Of a stretch of DNA of 64,000 nt, positions 1 to 8,808 are shown one piece after another. Below the pieces are notes generated by a model, which saw only the letters and a program-made list of their open reading frames with translations, was not told the DNA's origin and did not search any database. Every line of letters begins with the position of its first letter. Positions within the stretch are counted from its first letter, which is position 1. The stretch lies in contig JAFTAP010000078.1 in the NCBI GenBank assembly GCA_017455525.1, positions 38,345 to 102,344 of the forward strand, read 5' to 3'. A program made the translations under genes and the position numbers. The stretch comes from Lachnospiraceae bacterium. Its GTDB lineage: Bacteria; Bacillota; Clostridia; Lachnospirales; Lachnospiraceae.

Positions 1-245
1 CCGAAGGCCTTCATCCATGCAAAATGATAAAACACATCTATCTCAGGCAAGTCTTGCGGATCAAAGTCTCCCAGCTCGTCAAGCTCGCAGTATACTATAT
101 GCATGAGCGGATGCTTCGGTATGTGGTCATTCCTTTTAGATCCTTTATGTGTGAATACATATGTCTCTACGCCTCGCTTTATGCAATGCTTTATAAGCGC
201 TATGCCTATCGCTCCCGTAGCTCCGGTTATGGCGACCCGATTCAT
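1..245 (-). CDS. NAD-dependent epimerase/dehydratase (N-terminal part, runs off window)
   Basis: The reverse strand opens with MNRVAITGATGAIGIALIKH, a Rossmann-fold dinucleotide-binding start with the GxxGxxG pattern (GATGAIG) typical of extended short-chain dehydrogenases acting on nucleotide sugars. The remaining ~60 residues include a DVFYHFAW segment, which matches the V-x-H-x-A strand after the cofactor loop of this family. The C-terminal part, with the catalytic YxxxK, lies beyond the window. I chose ATG 245 because the family fold begins there. In-frame ATGs further upstream (about 287 and 331) would add a low-complexity leader. It follows the alarmone synthetase gene on the same strand and is probably the distal gene of that operon. 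The substrate cannot be deduced. Confidence 0.75.
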   Translation of the reverse strand, partial: MNRVAITGATGAIGIALIKHCIKRGVETYVFTHKGSKRNDHIPKHPLMHIVYCELDELGDFDPQDLPEIDVFYHFAWMKAF

Positions 246-332
246 GACAGATGCCTCTGAATTGCTTCCTTGCTCACTTTCCATACTATTCTGCCGAATG
301 GGACCCGCTCCGCTATTTCTCATACTCATACA

Positions 333-989
333 TTAGCCGGCCTGAGCAAAGGTCTCAGACTCCTTGCCATGCTCTTTAATTTCTTCATTCAAGCTCATCA
401 TCTTGGCGTCAAGGTCTGATACCATCTCCGCACACTCTCCGAGCTCACGCTTTATATGCTCCGGCACAGTTCCGTCGTACTTATAATTTATCTTATGCTC
501 CAGAGACGCCCAGAAGTCCATGGCGACGGTCCTTATCTGTATCTCGACCTTCGTCTCCATGGTCTCATGCGACAGGAATATCGGCACCGACACTATCATG
601 TGGAAGCTCTTGTAGCCTGAATCCTTCGGATTCTTGATATAGTCCTTTATGGATATGACCCTTATGTCGTTCTGTCTTGCGAGCATATCCGCTATCCTGT
701 ATATGTCGGACGTGAAAGAGCATATGATACGCACGCCCGCTATGTCGTTCACATACTTCACCATATTGGAAACCGATACCTCGTATCCGCGTCTTTTAAG
801 CTTCTTCACTATACTTTCCGGCGTCTTTATCCTGGATTTTATATGCTCTATCGGGTTGTACTGATGCACATGCTGGAACTCGTCATTAAGTATCTCAAGC
901 TTCGTGCCTATCTCCTTAAGCGCAGAGTTATACAGTAATATGATCGTATTCCAGGAATCCACGTCCTCGTAATTCATGATGTTATCCAT
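333..989 (-). CDS. Small alarmone synthetase, (p)ppGpp synthetase (RelP/RelQ type)
   Basis: This 218-residue protein carries only the RelA/SpoT synthetase domain, which transfers pyrophosphate from ATP to GDP or GTP to make the stringent-response alarmone. Diagnostic segments occur in order: HIKSRIKTPESIVKKLKRRG (substrate-binding helix), YVNDIAGVRIICSF, KDYIKNPKDSGYKSFHMIV (G-loop with the stacking Tyr), and EIQIRTVAMDFWASLEHKI (catalytic Glu and the H-x-INYK end). There is no HD hydrolase, TGS or ACT domain, and the length fits single-domain RelQ/YjbM proteins. AGGAGAG precedes the start, and the gene follows purL by 9 bp, so it is probably cotranscribed. Linkage to a purine biosynthesis gene is notable because (p)ppGpp regulates purine synthesis in Firmicutes. 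RelP and RelQ cannot be separated here. Confidence 0.9.
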   Translation of the reverse strand: MDNIMNYEDVDSWNTIILLYNSALKEIGTKLEILNDEFQHVHQYNPIEHIKSRIKTPESIVKKLKRRGYEVSVSNMVKYVNDIAGVRIICSFTSDIYRIADMLARQNDIRVISIKDYIKNPKDSGYKSFHMIVSVPIFLSHETMETKVEIQIRTVAMDFWASLEHKINYKYDGTVPEHIKRELGECAEMVSDLDAKMMSLNEEIKEHGKESETFAQAG

Positions 990-998
990 TGCACTCTC

Positions 999-3900
999 CT
1001 ATTTAAAGTATATAACTCCGGACTCGAATACTCCCATATCCTGCTCTCCGATGATATTCTTTGCTACATCGTTGCCTCTACGCTCGATATGGCACATCTT
1101 ACCAAATACTCTCCCGTCAGGCGAAAGTATGCCCTCTATCGCTTCATAAGAACCGTTCACGTTCCAGTATTCATCCATGGCTATATTACCATCGGCATCG
1201 CAATATCTTGTCGCTATCTGCCCGCCATTTGCAAGTCTGTCAAGCCATTCCTTAGGCGCCACGAATCTTCCCTCACCGTGTGATGCAGGATTCACGTATA
1301 CCCCACCAAGCTCCGCCTCCATAAGCCACGGGGACTTATTACTTACGATCTTCGTGTATACCATCTTTGACACATGGCGGTTTATGGTATTGAAGGTAAG
1401 AGTAGGAGAGTCCGGCTTCTGCGCATCTGTTATCTCACCGTAGGGCACTAATCCCAGCTTGATTATGGCCTGGAATCCGTTGCAGATACCCAGCACGAGC
1501 CCGTCTCTCTTATCTATAAGCTCCTGCACGGCTTCCCTTATCTTCTCATTCCTAAAAGCCGTAGCGAAGAACTTCGCAGATCCGTCCGGCTCGTCTCCTG
1601 CCGAGAATCCCCCGGGGAACATGATTATCTGCGAATCCCGTATCTTCTTCACATAGGACTCAACCGAATCCCTTATCATGCCTGATGTGAGATTGCCGAA
1701 GACTCCTACCTCTGTCTCTGCTCCCGCTGCCTCAAAAGCCCTCGCCGTGTCATACTCACAGTTAGTACCCGGCATCACGGGTATGAATACCTTAGGCTTT
1801 GCAACCTTATGCCTGCATACATGCACCGACGGAGCGTCAGCAAGGAAATCAGGAAGCTTCTCCTTATCATCAGTGCTCTTAGTCGGAAATACCTTCTCTA
1901 AGGTCTTATCATAGCTATCCAATATACCGGACAGTTTTATCTTCGTATCTTTATACGTTATCACAGGGCTTTTAACCGTACGTCCTATCACACGGTAAGG
2001 CACCTTGATCTCTTTAAGCTTATCACTTACGACCTCGGCTATTATATTTCCCGTCTCCGATAAGAAAAGCTCCTCCGCAAGCAGTGACTTATCAAGCGTC
2101 ACTCCTATCATGTTGCCAAAAGCCATCTTGGATACAGCGGGAGCTATGCCGTGCTCGTCAAGGGCATAGGCAGATACTATCGCTCCCTTGCCGATAGCCT
2201 TGGTTATTCCCTCATAAAGCTTCACCGCCTCAGAGTATACAGGCAGGTCGTATTCATCTATCGGAAGCGTGAACTTGACTATCGTATTACCCGCAGCCTT
2301 TAGCTCGGGAGATATTATCTTTCTCGCATCAGCGACATCCAAAGCAAAGGATACGAGCGTCGGAGGAACGTCTATATTCTCAAAAGTGCCCGACATGGAA
2401 TCCTTACCGCCTATGGACGGAAGCCCGTACTTCATCTGTGCGTCAAAGGCTCCGAGCAACGCCGTAAACGGTGCGCTCCATCTTGTCTCGTCTTCTGTCA
2501 TACGCTTGAAATATTCCTGGAATGTAAAGCGGATCTTCTTCATATCACCGCCCGATGCGACGATCTTCGCTATCGAGTCAGTGACTGCATAGACGGCTCC
2601 GTGATACGGACTCCAGCTTGATATATAAGGATCGAAGCCGTAGCTCATCATCGTAGCTGTATCGGATTCATCGCCATCCGACATCGGAAGCTTCGCCGCC
2701 ATAGTCTGTATCGGAGTTGTCTGATACTTACCGCCGTAAGGCATTAGTACGGTAGCCGCACCTATTGAGGAATCAAACATCTCGACAAGCCCCTTCTGTG
2801 AGCACTCATTAAGATCAGCCATAGTATCAAGCCACTGCTTCTTCACGTCCTTCACGGATATCATCTCACGGAAGTATGGCTTCTTTTCATCAGGCATTAC
2901 GACCTTCACATTAGTTTCCTGATGCGCGCCGTTCGTATCGAGGAAAGAACGTTTCAGGTCTACTATCTTCTTGCCCCTCCACTTCATCTGAAGCCTTGGC
3001 TCCTTAGTAACTACCGCAACCTCTGTAGCTTCGAGGTTCTCCTCAGCCGCATAGCCCATGAACTCTGCAACATCTTTAGCCTCAACTACTACAGCCATCC
3101 TCTCCTGCGACTCTGATATTGCAAGCTCCGTGCCGTCAAGCCCTGCGTATTTCTTCGGAACCTTATCAAGATCTATATCAAGCCCCGGCGCAAGCTCACC
3201 TATCGCGACCGATACTCCGCCCGCTCCGAAGTCATTACATACCTTTATAAGCTTCGATACCTCCGCTCTCCTAAAAAGCCTCTGAAGCTTCCTCTCTGTA
3301 GGAGCGTTGCCCTTCTGTACCTCAGCCCCGCAGGTCGTGGTCGACGCCTCCGTGTGAACCTTAGACGAGCCTGTAGCGCCGCCTATTCCGTCCCTGCCTG
3401 TGCGTCCTCCGAGCAATATGACCACATCTCCGGGCGCCGCGTCCTCTCTTATCACATTCTTCCTCGGCGCCGCTGCGACCACTGCGCCTATCTCCATGCG
3501 CTTCGCCACATAGTCCGGATGATAGATCTCATGCACGTAGCCCGTCGCAAGCCCTATCTGATTGCCATATGAAGAATATCCCTTCGCCGCTCCCCGCACG
3601 AGCTTCTTCTGCGGAAGCTTGCCCTTCAAGGTTTTATTCACTGGAACCGTAGGATCTGCGGCTCCGGTTATCCTCATCGCCTGATACACATAGGACCTGC
3701 CCGAGAGCGGATCTCTTATCGCTCCGCCAAGGCAGGTAGCCGCACCGCCGAAGGGCTCTATCTCCGTAGGGTGGTTGTGCGTCTCATTCTTAAACATCAC
3801 AAGCCACTCCTCGGTCCTTGCCTTTCCATTGCTGTCCTTAAGCTTTACAGGCACCACTATGGAGCAGGCGTTTATCTCATGGCTCTCCTCCTGATCCTTA

Positions 3901-4784
3901 AGCTTTCCCTGCTTCTTTAACTCCTTCGCCGCAAGCGTGCCAAGGTCCATGAGATCGATATACTTATCTCCGCCCTTTTCTGCCTGACGCTTGCCATAGA
4001 AGCTGTTCCTTACCTTAAGATATTCCTTGAAGGCATCCTCTATGGGCTTCCTGTAGTAGCCGTCCTCGAAGGTAATATTCTTTAACTCCGTAGAGAATGT
4101 CGTATGCCTGCAATGATCCGACCAATAGGTATCTAAAACCCTTATCTCCGTTACGGAAGGATCACGCTTCTCGTCCTTCTTAAAATAATTCTGTATATGC
4201 AGGAAATCCTTGAAAGTCATAGCAAGATTAAGAGAATCATAGAGCGAGCGCAGCTCCTTCTCCTTCATCTCAGTAAAGCTTATAAAGCTCGCCACATACT
4301 CCGGCTCGTCATACTTCTCTATTAAAGTCTTTGGCTTATCCATGCCCGAAAGCCTTGAGTCCACAGGGTTTACAACATATGACTCAATCTTGCCCGCATC
4401 AGCCTTGCTTATCTTGCCGCTTACCACATAGACCTCTGCCGTATGGATCACGCATTTTGACTCATCATTAAGGAATCTTACGCACTGCTCCGCAGAATCA
4501 GCCCTCTGGTCATACTGTCCAGGGAGCGCCTCGACCGCAAGAACCACATCGTCTTTATTCCTCGGGAAATCCTCCTCGTAGAGGATATCAACCGGTGGCT
4601 CCGAGAATACCGAGGTACAGGCCTTCTTATATATAGCATCCTTAATGTCCTCTATATCGTACCTTATGAGATAGCGAAGCCCTGTCATGCCCTTCACTCC
4701 CACGAAACTCGCTATCTCCTCATATAACTCCTTCGCCTTTACTGCGTACTCCGGCTTCTTCTCTACATATATGCGTCTTACCAT
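999..4784 (-). CDS. purL: Phosphoribosylformylglycinamidine synthase, single-chain
   Basis: The enzyme converts FGAR, glutamine and ATP to FGAM, the fourth step of de novo purine synthesis. At 1261 residues it is the large form that fuses PurS-like, synthetase and glutaminase parts, rather than the PurS/PurQ/PurL set of Bacillus. Visible landmarks are DTYWSDHCRHTTF and FKNETHNHPTEIEPFGGA (synthetase core, residues ~215-350), GGRTGRDGIGGATGSS, IGGKDSMSGT, and a C-terminal class I glutamine amidotransferase: PGTNCEYDTARAFEAAG, PGGFSAGDEPDGSAKF, and GICNGFQ with the nucleophilic Cys near residue 1100, then a His/Glu near NPASHGEGRF. GGAGAGG precedes ATG 4784. The 14-bp gap to the upstream gene implies an operon. 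Confidence 0.97.
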   Translation of the reverse strand: MVRRIYVEKKPEYAVKAKELYEEIASFVGVKGMTGLRYLIRYDIEDIKDAIYKKACTSVFSEPPVDILYEEDFPRNKDDVVLAVEALPGQYDQRADSAEQCVRFLNDESKCVIHTAEVYVVSGKISKADAGKIESYVVNPVDSRLSGMDKPKTLIEKYDEPEYVASFISFTEMKEKELRSLYDSLNLAMTFKDFLHIQNYFKKDEKRDPSVTEIRVLDTYWSDHCRHTTFSTELKNITFEDGYYRKPIEDAFKEYLKVRNSFYGKRQAEKGGDKYIDLMDLGTLAAKELKKQGKLKDQEESHEINACSIVVPVKLKDSNGKARTEEWLVMFKNETHNHPTEIEPFGGAATCLGGAIRDPLSGRSYVYQAMRITGAADPTVPVNKTLKGKLPQKKLVRGAAKGYSSYGNQIGLATGYVHEIYHPDYVAKRMEIGAVVAAAPRKNVIREDAAPGDVVILLGGRTGRDGIGGATGSSKVHTEASTTTCGAEVQKGNAPTERKLQRLFRRAEVSKLIKVCNDFGAGGVSVAIGELAPGLDIDLDKVPKKYAGLDGTELAISESQERMAVVVEAKDVAEFMGYAAEENLEATEVAVVTKEPRLQMKWRGKKIVDLKRSFLDTNGAHQETNVKVVMPDEKKPYFREMISVKDVKKQWLDTMADLNECSQKGLVEMFDSSIGAATVLMPYGGKYQTTPIQTMAAKLPMSDGDESDTATMMSYGFDPYISSWSPYHGAVYAVTDSIAKIVASGGDMKKIRFTFQEYFKRMTEDETRWSAPFTALLGAFDAQMKYGLPSIGGKDSMSGTFENIDVPPTLVSFALDVADARKIISPELKAAGNTIVKFTLPIDEYDLPVYSEAVKLYEGITKAIGKGAIVSAYALDEHGIAPAVSKMAFGNMIGVTLDKSLLAEELFLSETGNIIAEVVSDKLKEIKVPYRVIGRTVKSPVITYKDTKIKLSGILDSYDKTLEKVFPTKSTDDKEKLPDFLADAPSVHVCRHKVAKPKVFIPVMPGTNCEYDTARAFEAAGAETEVGVFGNLTSGMIRDSVESYVKKIRDSQIIMFPGGFSAGDEPDGSAKFFATAFRNEKIREAVQELIDKRDGLVLGICNGFQAIIKLGLVPYGEITDAQKPDSPTLTFNTINRHVSKMVYTKIVSNKSPWLMEAELGGVYVNPASHGEGRFVAPKEWLDRLANGGQIATRYCDADGNIAMDEYWNVNGSYEAIEGILSPDGRVFGKMCHIERRGNDVAKNIIGEQDMGVFESGVIYFK

Positions 4785-4798
4785 CTTGATGCCTCTCC

Positions 4799-5287
4799 TT
4801 ATACGTCCTGTCCTATCCTATTGTTATCTCTCGTAACGAAATCAAATAATTCAACGAATTTAACGAGCACATCATAGAATATCCCTCGCTCCGTAGCTTC
4901 TATCCATCTCACTCCCTTGAATCTGCCCTCCAGCACGTACCTTGAAAGGATAGCCCGAAGCAAGTCTATATCTCTTATCTTCGCATCCTTTATGGCTTCC
5001 TTCTCTGCCTTCTCCGTGGATATGCGGTACTGCCTGTATTTATACATATAGTTCTGATCCATAAGCGAAGATGCGCCAGCCTCTTTAGTAAAGCTGAGCA
5101 GCGTTGAATCATATACCGGGAATTTAAGCTTGCTCTCGCCCTGCTCCCCGTCATACTTCGTCGCCACGTCGTCACCCTTTTTATTCTCAAAATAATGGAT
5201 ATATCTTGAAAGGTTCTTGATATCCGCCGCATACTTTATAGTCAGCAGCTCCGTATAATTCTCGCCCTCATACATCAGATCATTCAT
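4799..5287 (-). CDS. Hypothetical protein, 162 aa, purL operon
   Basis: I do not recognise this protein. It is 162 residues, mixed alpha/beta in character, rich in charged residues and Tyr, with no signal peptide or membrane segment, so probably cytoplasmic. The central part (EKAEKEAIKDAKIRDIDLL) looks helical. The C-terminal part (RFKGVRWIEATERGIFYDVL) is mixed. GAGGTG lies just upstream of the start. It sits between the cyclic-nucleotide-fold gene (84 bp upstream) and purL (14 bp downstream) on the same strand, so it is most likely cotranscribed with them. Its position hints at nucleotide metabolism or stress signalling, but nothing in the sequence demonstrates a function. Confidence 0.75.
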   Translation of the reverse strand: MNDLMYEGENYTELLTIKYAADIKNLSRYIHYFENKKGDDVATKYDGEQGESKLKFPVYDSTLLSFTKEAGASSLMDQNYMYKYRQYRISTEKAEKEAIKDAKIRDIDLLRAILSRYVLEGRFKGVRWIEATERGIFYDVLVKFVELFDFVTRDNNRIGQDV

Positions 5288-5371
5288 GTCCGCACCTCAA
5301 CTAAATCAAATCTTGCAGCACTCCCGCTCTGCATACTGCCGGATCACATCCTTATCCTGTCGCGTGTCTTG

Positions 5372-7447
5372 CTACTTATCAAGAAACTCCCTCTGCATCT
5401 GTATCTCCTTAGGAACCTCCGCCCCTGCCTTCTCGATCTTGGAATAAACTATCTCCATGAGACGCAGCTTCTGCGCCCGCTTGATATCGAATCTCTCTAT
5501 GAGCTTCTGGTAAGCAGGGCTTGAGGTCTGAAGCCTCGCCCTTATCTCGCTCGTGAACGGGCAGAACCTGAAGAGTATGTCCCTCGATACCTTATTAAGC
5601 CTTAGCGAACCTGCGCTCTCATACATGACATAGTTCATATAGTCCGCTACGAATACTGCCTTTGCCGAGTTTCTCGCCGACTGAAGCTGCGCCTTTATCT
5701 TCTCCCTGAGATCCGGCGACAGCTCGTGATTCTTCCTGTAAAACTGTAAATAATCGGAGAATAAGGACGTAAGCGAGGGCGTCGTCACATCGTTCCAATG
5801 CACTCCCTGCTCCCTTCTGCACATCTCCCAGCGGAACTCCCCCGCAAGGCGTAATACATGCGAGCTTGCTTCCTTATCAAGGAATGCCGGCATCATCATG
5901 CGTCCCGGAGTATTGCGGTATGCCCCCGATATCTCCTGCCAGAGTCCCGATCTGGTACCTCCCACGGGCATCAGGATAATATACGGCAGTATCTCCGTAT
6001 CTATAAATTCCCTCGTAACCCCTATGTCTGTATTTGAATAGACTATCTGCCTCGTAAAGCAGCTGTAGTCTATATTCCTGATCATATCGAGAGCTTCATG
6101 TACCGCCTTATGGGTAGTAACGCTTGTCTCCGGCGGTCTTAACGTGCTCTCCTCCGTGAATACGGGTACGAAGGTAGTGATTCTGCCGTATGTTATGCGG
6201 GAGCCGAGCTTCATGAAATTATGTATTTCAAATGAAGTCTTCGCCTTCCTGTCATTTGTGAGGCGCTTCATCTCCTCCTGCTTTATCTCGCCGTCGTCAT
6301 ACCTCTGCTTCAAGTACTTCGGCCATTCCATGTCAAATTCATTCTTGGAAGGCTCGACCTTGCCGTCAAATATGAGCTTCATCCACTCATACGCCGTGAC
6401 CACGTTTCCCTCGGGATCGGGCTCGTATGCCGCTGCAAGCTTCTTCAATTCCTGAGTATTTCCCTTGCCCGCGAGCTTCTCATCCATGAAGCCGAAATAA
6501 AAGAACATCTTCAATACCAGCGGTACGTCCCTGTCCACAAGGCTGTGGAAGAAAGCCCCTTCGTATATATCATAGAATATGTCGGATATCTGCCTTCTCA
6601 TGTGCCTCACGGCGTCATCCGTTGAAGTCTTATCAGACAGCGCCGCATATTTCTCCATCAGATTCCTGAAGGTTTCAGCCTTCTCATCGTCTATCTCGGA
6701 ATATTCGAGTATCTTATCAAGCGAACCTTCCATGCTTTCATTCGCTGCCTTAGCGGAAGCCGCGCCTGTCTGATCGTCATTAGCCTCTTCATCTGCTTCG
6801 CCGTCCTCCGGGATATCTCCTGCCTGTGCATCCTCTGCGGACCCATCTGCAAGGTCTCCCGCCTCATTATCCTCCATAAGGGTAAGCTGCATCTCGTACT
6901 CACTCTTCTTGTCTATAAGCTCCGCAAGTATCGGAGCCAGCTCCTGCATATATTCATAAGTATAGAGTATTGTCCCCGTACAGAAGCCTATGTCCTTCGA
7001 CGGAAGCAGCTTCATTATCGACCTGAAGTAATCATTGCGCCATGCGTGAAGGTCGTACTTCTTCTTATCATCCGTCCCTATCATGTCCGCAAGCTCCCGG
7101 CAAGCCTCTATATGCTGGGCGGTCTTCTCAAAAAGGCTCTGTATCGAGGATATGACGGCGTTAGTGATGAGCGGCGTGATCTGCGGATTAGACCGTATCA
7201 GTACTCTTACGTTATCCTCACTGTGGTATGAATAAGAGACGACCATAGAATCTTCCTTAGCCTCATAGTCGAAGCGGTACTTCTCTCCGGGTGTCTCAAA
7301 AAGCCCGATTATAGAGCCGTAAGGAAGCTCTATTGCCACGCTCCCTGACGTGGCAATAAAAGAGCCCTTTATGACTATCTCGAGCTCTTTCACCCTCTCA
7401 TTAGAGGCATGCAGTATATCGCCTGATTCTATAGTTTGCTTCGCCAT
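5372..7447 (-). CDS. Large protein with N-terminal cyclic-nucleotide-binding-like fold, function unknown
   Basis: The 691-residue protein begins with a ~120-residue region resembling a cNMP-binding beta-roll (GDILHASNERVKELEIVIKGS..., then AIELPYGSIIGLFETPGE), as in Crp/Fnr sensors. No Crp-type helix-turn-helix follows. The middle (residues ~195-235) is an acidic low-complexity linker rich in Glu, Asp and Ala. The C-terminal ~450 residues are helical with a conserved-looking core (GTRSGLWQEISGAYRNTPGR, REQGVHWNDVTTPSLTSLF) that I cannot assign. It is not an obvious membrane protein. It is the first gene of the operon leading to purL and the alarmone synthetase, suggesting a sensory role; this is inference. 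No Shine-Dalgarno precedes ATG 7447, and an extended -10 places the transcript start at or next to the ATG. Confidence 0.8.
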   Translation of the reverse strand: MAKQTIESGDILHASNERVKELEIVIKGSFIATSGSVAIELPYGSIIGLFETPGEKYRFDYEAKEDSMVVSYSYHSEDNVRVLIRSNPQITPLITNAVISSIQSLFEKTAQHIEACRELADMIGTDDKKKYDLHAWRNDYFRSIMKLLPSKDIGFCTGTILYTYEYMQELAPILAELIDKKSEYEMQLTLMEDNEAGDLADGSAEDAQAGDIPEDGEADEEANDDQTGAASAKAANESMEGSLDKILEYSEIDDEKAETFRNLMEKYAALSDKTSTDDAVRHMRRQISDIFYDIYEGAFFHSLVDRDVPLVLKMFFYFGFMDEKLAGKGNTQELKKLAAAYEPDPEGNVVTAYEWMKLIFDGKVEPSKNEFDMEWPKYLKQRYDDGEIKQEEMKRLTNDRKAKTSFEIHNFMKLGSRITYGRITTFVPVFTEESTLRPPETSVTTHKAVHEALDMIRNIDYSCFTRQIVYSNTDIGVTREFIDTEILPYIILMPVGGTRSGLWQEISGAYRNTPGRMMMPAFLDKEASSHVLRLAGEFRWEMCRREQGVHWNDVTTPSLTSLFSDYLQFYRKNHELSPDLREKIKAQLQSARNSAKAVFVADYMNYVMYESAGSLRLNKVSRDILFRFCPFTSEIRARLQTSSPAYQKLIERFDIKRAQKLRLMEIVYSKIEKAGAEVPKEIQMQREFLDK

Positions 7448-7454
7448 GTAATAA

Positions 7455-7463
7455 ATAATACCA
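7455..7463 (-). promoter_or_regulatory. Extended -10 promoter for the 7447 gene; predicted leaderless transcript
   Basis: On the minus strand TGGTATTAT forms an extended -10 (TGn then a one-mismatch TATAAT) ending 8 bases before ATG 7447. The predicted transcription start therefore coincides with or adjoins the start codon, and there is no Shine-Dalgarno sequence in between. I see no good -35. Confidence 0.4.
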
Positions 7464-7478
7464 TATTTGAGGATATTT

Positions 7479-7487
7479 TGATATAAT
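7479..7487 (+). promoter_or_regulatory. Extended -10 promoter for upp
   Basis: TGATATAAT is a perfect extended -10 (TGnTATAAT). Transcription would start near 7494, giving an ~80-base 5' leader before the upp start at 7574. The -35 region is poor, as is usual for extended -10 promoters. It is back to back with the minus-strand promoter at 7455-7463. Confidence 0.5.
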
Positions 7488-7573
7488 AAAGTAGCTTGCG
7501 AGCCACTATACCCTATCCGGGTCAGTCATATCACAGTCTGGGACAGGAGAAGGCCCGCAGAATGGAGGCCATT

Positions 7574-8221
7574 ATGACAGACTTTTCAATGAATAAAAAC
7601 ATCCAGATATTCGATCATCCCCTTATACAACATAAGATAACAAGACTCAGGGATAAATCCACGGGCACGGCGGAATTTCGGAAACTCATAAATGAAATTG
7701 CTATGCTGATGGGCTATGAAGCTTTAAGGGACCTTGAGCTTGAGGACATAGAGGTTGAGACTCCCATAGAGAAATGCAAGTCACCTAAAATAAAGGGTAA
7801 AAAACAGGCAATAGTGCCGATCTTAAGGGCAGGTCTTGGCATGACAGATGGTTTGCTGAATCTGCTTCCGACCGCCAAGGTAGGTCACATAGGGCTATAC
7901 AGGGACGAGAATACCCACAAACCTCACTCCTACTACTGCAAGCTTCCTAATCCGATAGATAAGAGGATAATCATAGTCACCGATCCGATGCTTGCAACAG
8001 GCGGCTCGGCGATAGATGCTATAAAATTCATTAAAGAGCGTGGCGGAAAGAAGATCAAGTTCATGTGCATCATAGCCGCCCCTGAGGGATTGAAGGCCTT
8101 AAGCGAGGCTCACCCCGACGTGCAGATATACGTGGGACACCTCGACAGGGAGCTGAATGAAGACGCATATATATGCCCGGGACTTGGTGATGCGGGCGAC
8201 AGAATCTTTGGAACTAAATAA
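7574..8221 (+). CDS. upp: Uracil phosphoribosyltransferase
   Basis: The enzyme salvages uracil by converting uracil and PRPP to UMP. The 215-residue product has the family opening [23 protein letters not shown], the conserved [15 protein letters not shown] uracil-site segment, the PRPP loop [17 protein letters not shown] and the C-terminal [17 protein letters not shown]. The reading frame is open back to 7496, but GGAGG at 7564-7568 is correctly spaced for ATG 7574, which also gives the usual family length. It stands alone on the plus strand between two minus-strand operons and ends in a strong terminator. Confidence 0.97.
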   Translation: MTDFSMNKNIQIFDHPLIQHKITRLRDKSTGTAEFRKLINEIAMLMGYEALRDLELEDIEVETPIEKCKSPKIKGKKQAIVPILRAGLGMTDGLLNLLPTAKVGHIGLYRDENTHKPHSYYCKLPNPIDKRIIIVTDPMLATGGSAIDAIKFIKERGGKKIKFMCIIAAPEGLKALSEAHPDVQIYVGHLDRELNEDAYICPGLGDAGDRIFGTK

Positions 8222-8239
8222 TAAGCCGTAATTATTTAT

Positions 8240-8270
8240 GGGCAGCCGTTGATTTGCGGCTGCCCCTTTT
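8240..8270 (+). terminator. Rho-independent terminator of upp, possibly bidirectional
   Basis: GGGCAGCCG and CGGCTGCCC form a perfect 9-bp stem with an 8-base loop, followed by CTTTTATTT. It lies between the convergent upp and fucU genes. The minus-strand side has an A/T-rich but weaker tail. Confidence 0.9.
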
Positions 8271-8272
8271 AT

Positions 8273-8710
8273 TTAATCTACTACCACGCCTTTTTTAAGG
8301 ATTATATTCGCATATAGCGCTGACTCGCCGGTCTGAATCACGACTGAGGAGTGCTCCTTCGTCTTGTCGTAAAACTCCCACTTGTCGATTTCTTCAAAGC
8401 AGGCGTCGCCGCGGTCGTCGTATTTCCTCACTATCTCCTTATAGGTATCCCAGATAGGGGTTTCTACGGTATCGCCCTTGACTACCGCCATGAGCGTTAC
8501 AGGATGATCCACATAGGTATCAAGCGGGAAGACCTGCAGTATCGCATCGAGTATCTCCGGCACTCCGTGTCCGTCCATGCGGATGACCTTCTTGCCATAA
8601 GTGGTTCCGGGGAAATTGCCGTCGCCGATAGTGAGCTCGTCAGTGTGCCCCATCTCGCATAAGATTTTAAGAAGCTCCGGCGGTAAGATCTTAGGTATTC
8701 CTTTTAACAT
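8273..8710 (-). CDS. fucU: RbsD/FucU family sugar mutarotase, FucU-like
   Basis: The 145-residue protein starts MLKGIPKILPPELLKILCEM-GHTDELTIGDGNFP, closely following the FucU pattern with the conserved His-22 and Asp-30. It ends YANIILKKGVVVD, where Tyr and Asn are family active-site residues. FucU interconverts alpha and beta anomers of L-fucose (and ribose pyranose forms in RbsD relatives). It is the last gene of the RbsABC-type importer operon, consistent with anomer conversion of the imported sugar. An L-fucose isomerase gene is at 50.3-52.1 kb and shares the operator type of this locus. AAGGAGAAGG precedes the start. FucU versus RbsD specificity is inferred from overall similarity. Confidence 0.87.
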   Translation of the reverse strand: MLKGIPKILPPELLKILCEMGHTDELTIGDGNFPGTTYGKKVIRMDGHGVPEILDAILQVFPLDTYVDHPVTLMAVVKGDTVETPIWDTYKEIVRKYDDRGDACFEEIDKWEFYDKTKEHSSVVIQTGESALYANIILKKGVVVD

Positions 8711-8743
8711 AGTCCTTCTCCTTTATTTGTTTTTATATTAAGA

Positions 8744-8769
8744 GTGGCTCTCTCCGAAGAGAGAGCCAC
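8744..8769 (-). other. Stable UUCG-type hairpin in fucU leader
   Basis: GTGGCTCTCTC and GAGAGAGCCAC form a perfect 11-bp stem. In the minus-strand transcript the loop reads TTCG closed by C-G, the extra-stable C(UUCG)G tetraloop. It lies 34 bases before the fucU start and has no T-run, so it is more likely an mRNA processing or stabilising element than a terminator. Confidence 0.6.
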
Positions 8770-8808
8770 GAGATAACTTTACGTTGCTATATGACTACGC
8801 ATAGCTCC

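Noticed and set aside
7496-7573. N-terminal extension of upp
   Set aside because: The open frame lacks family similarity there, and GGAGG is placed for ATG 7574.
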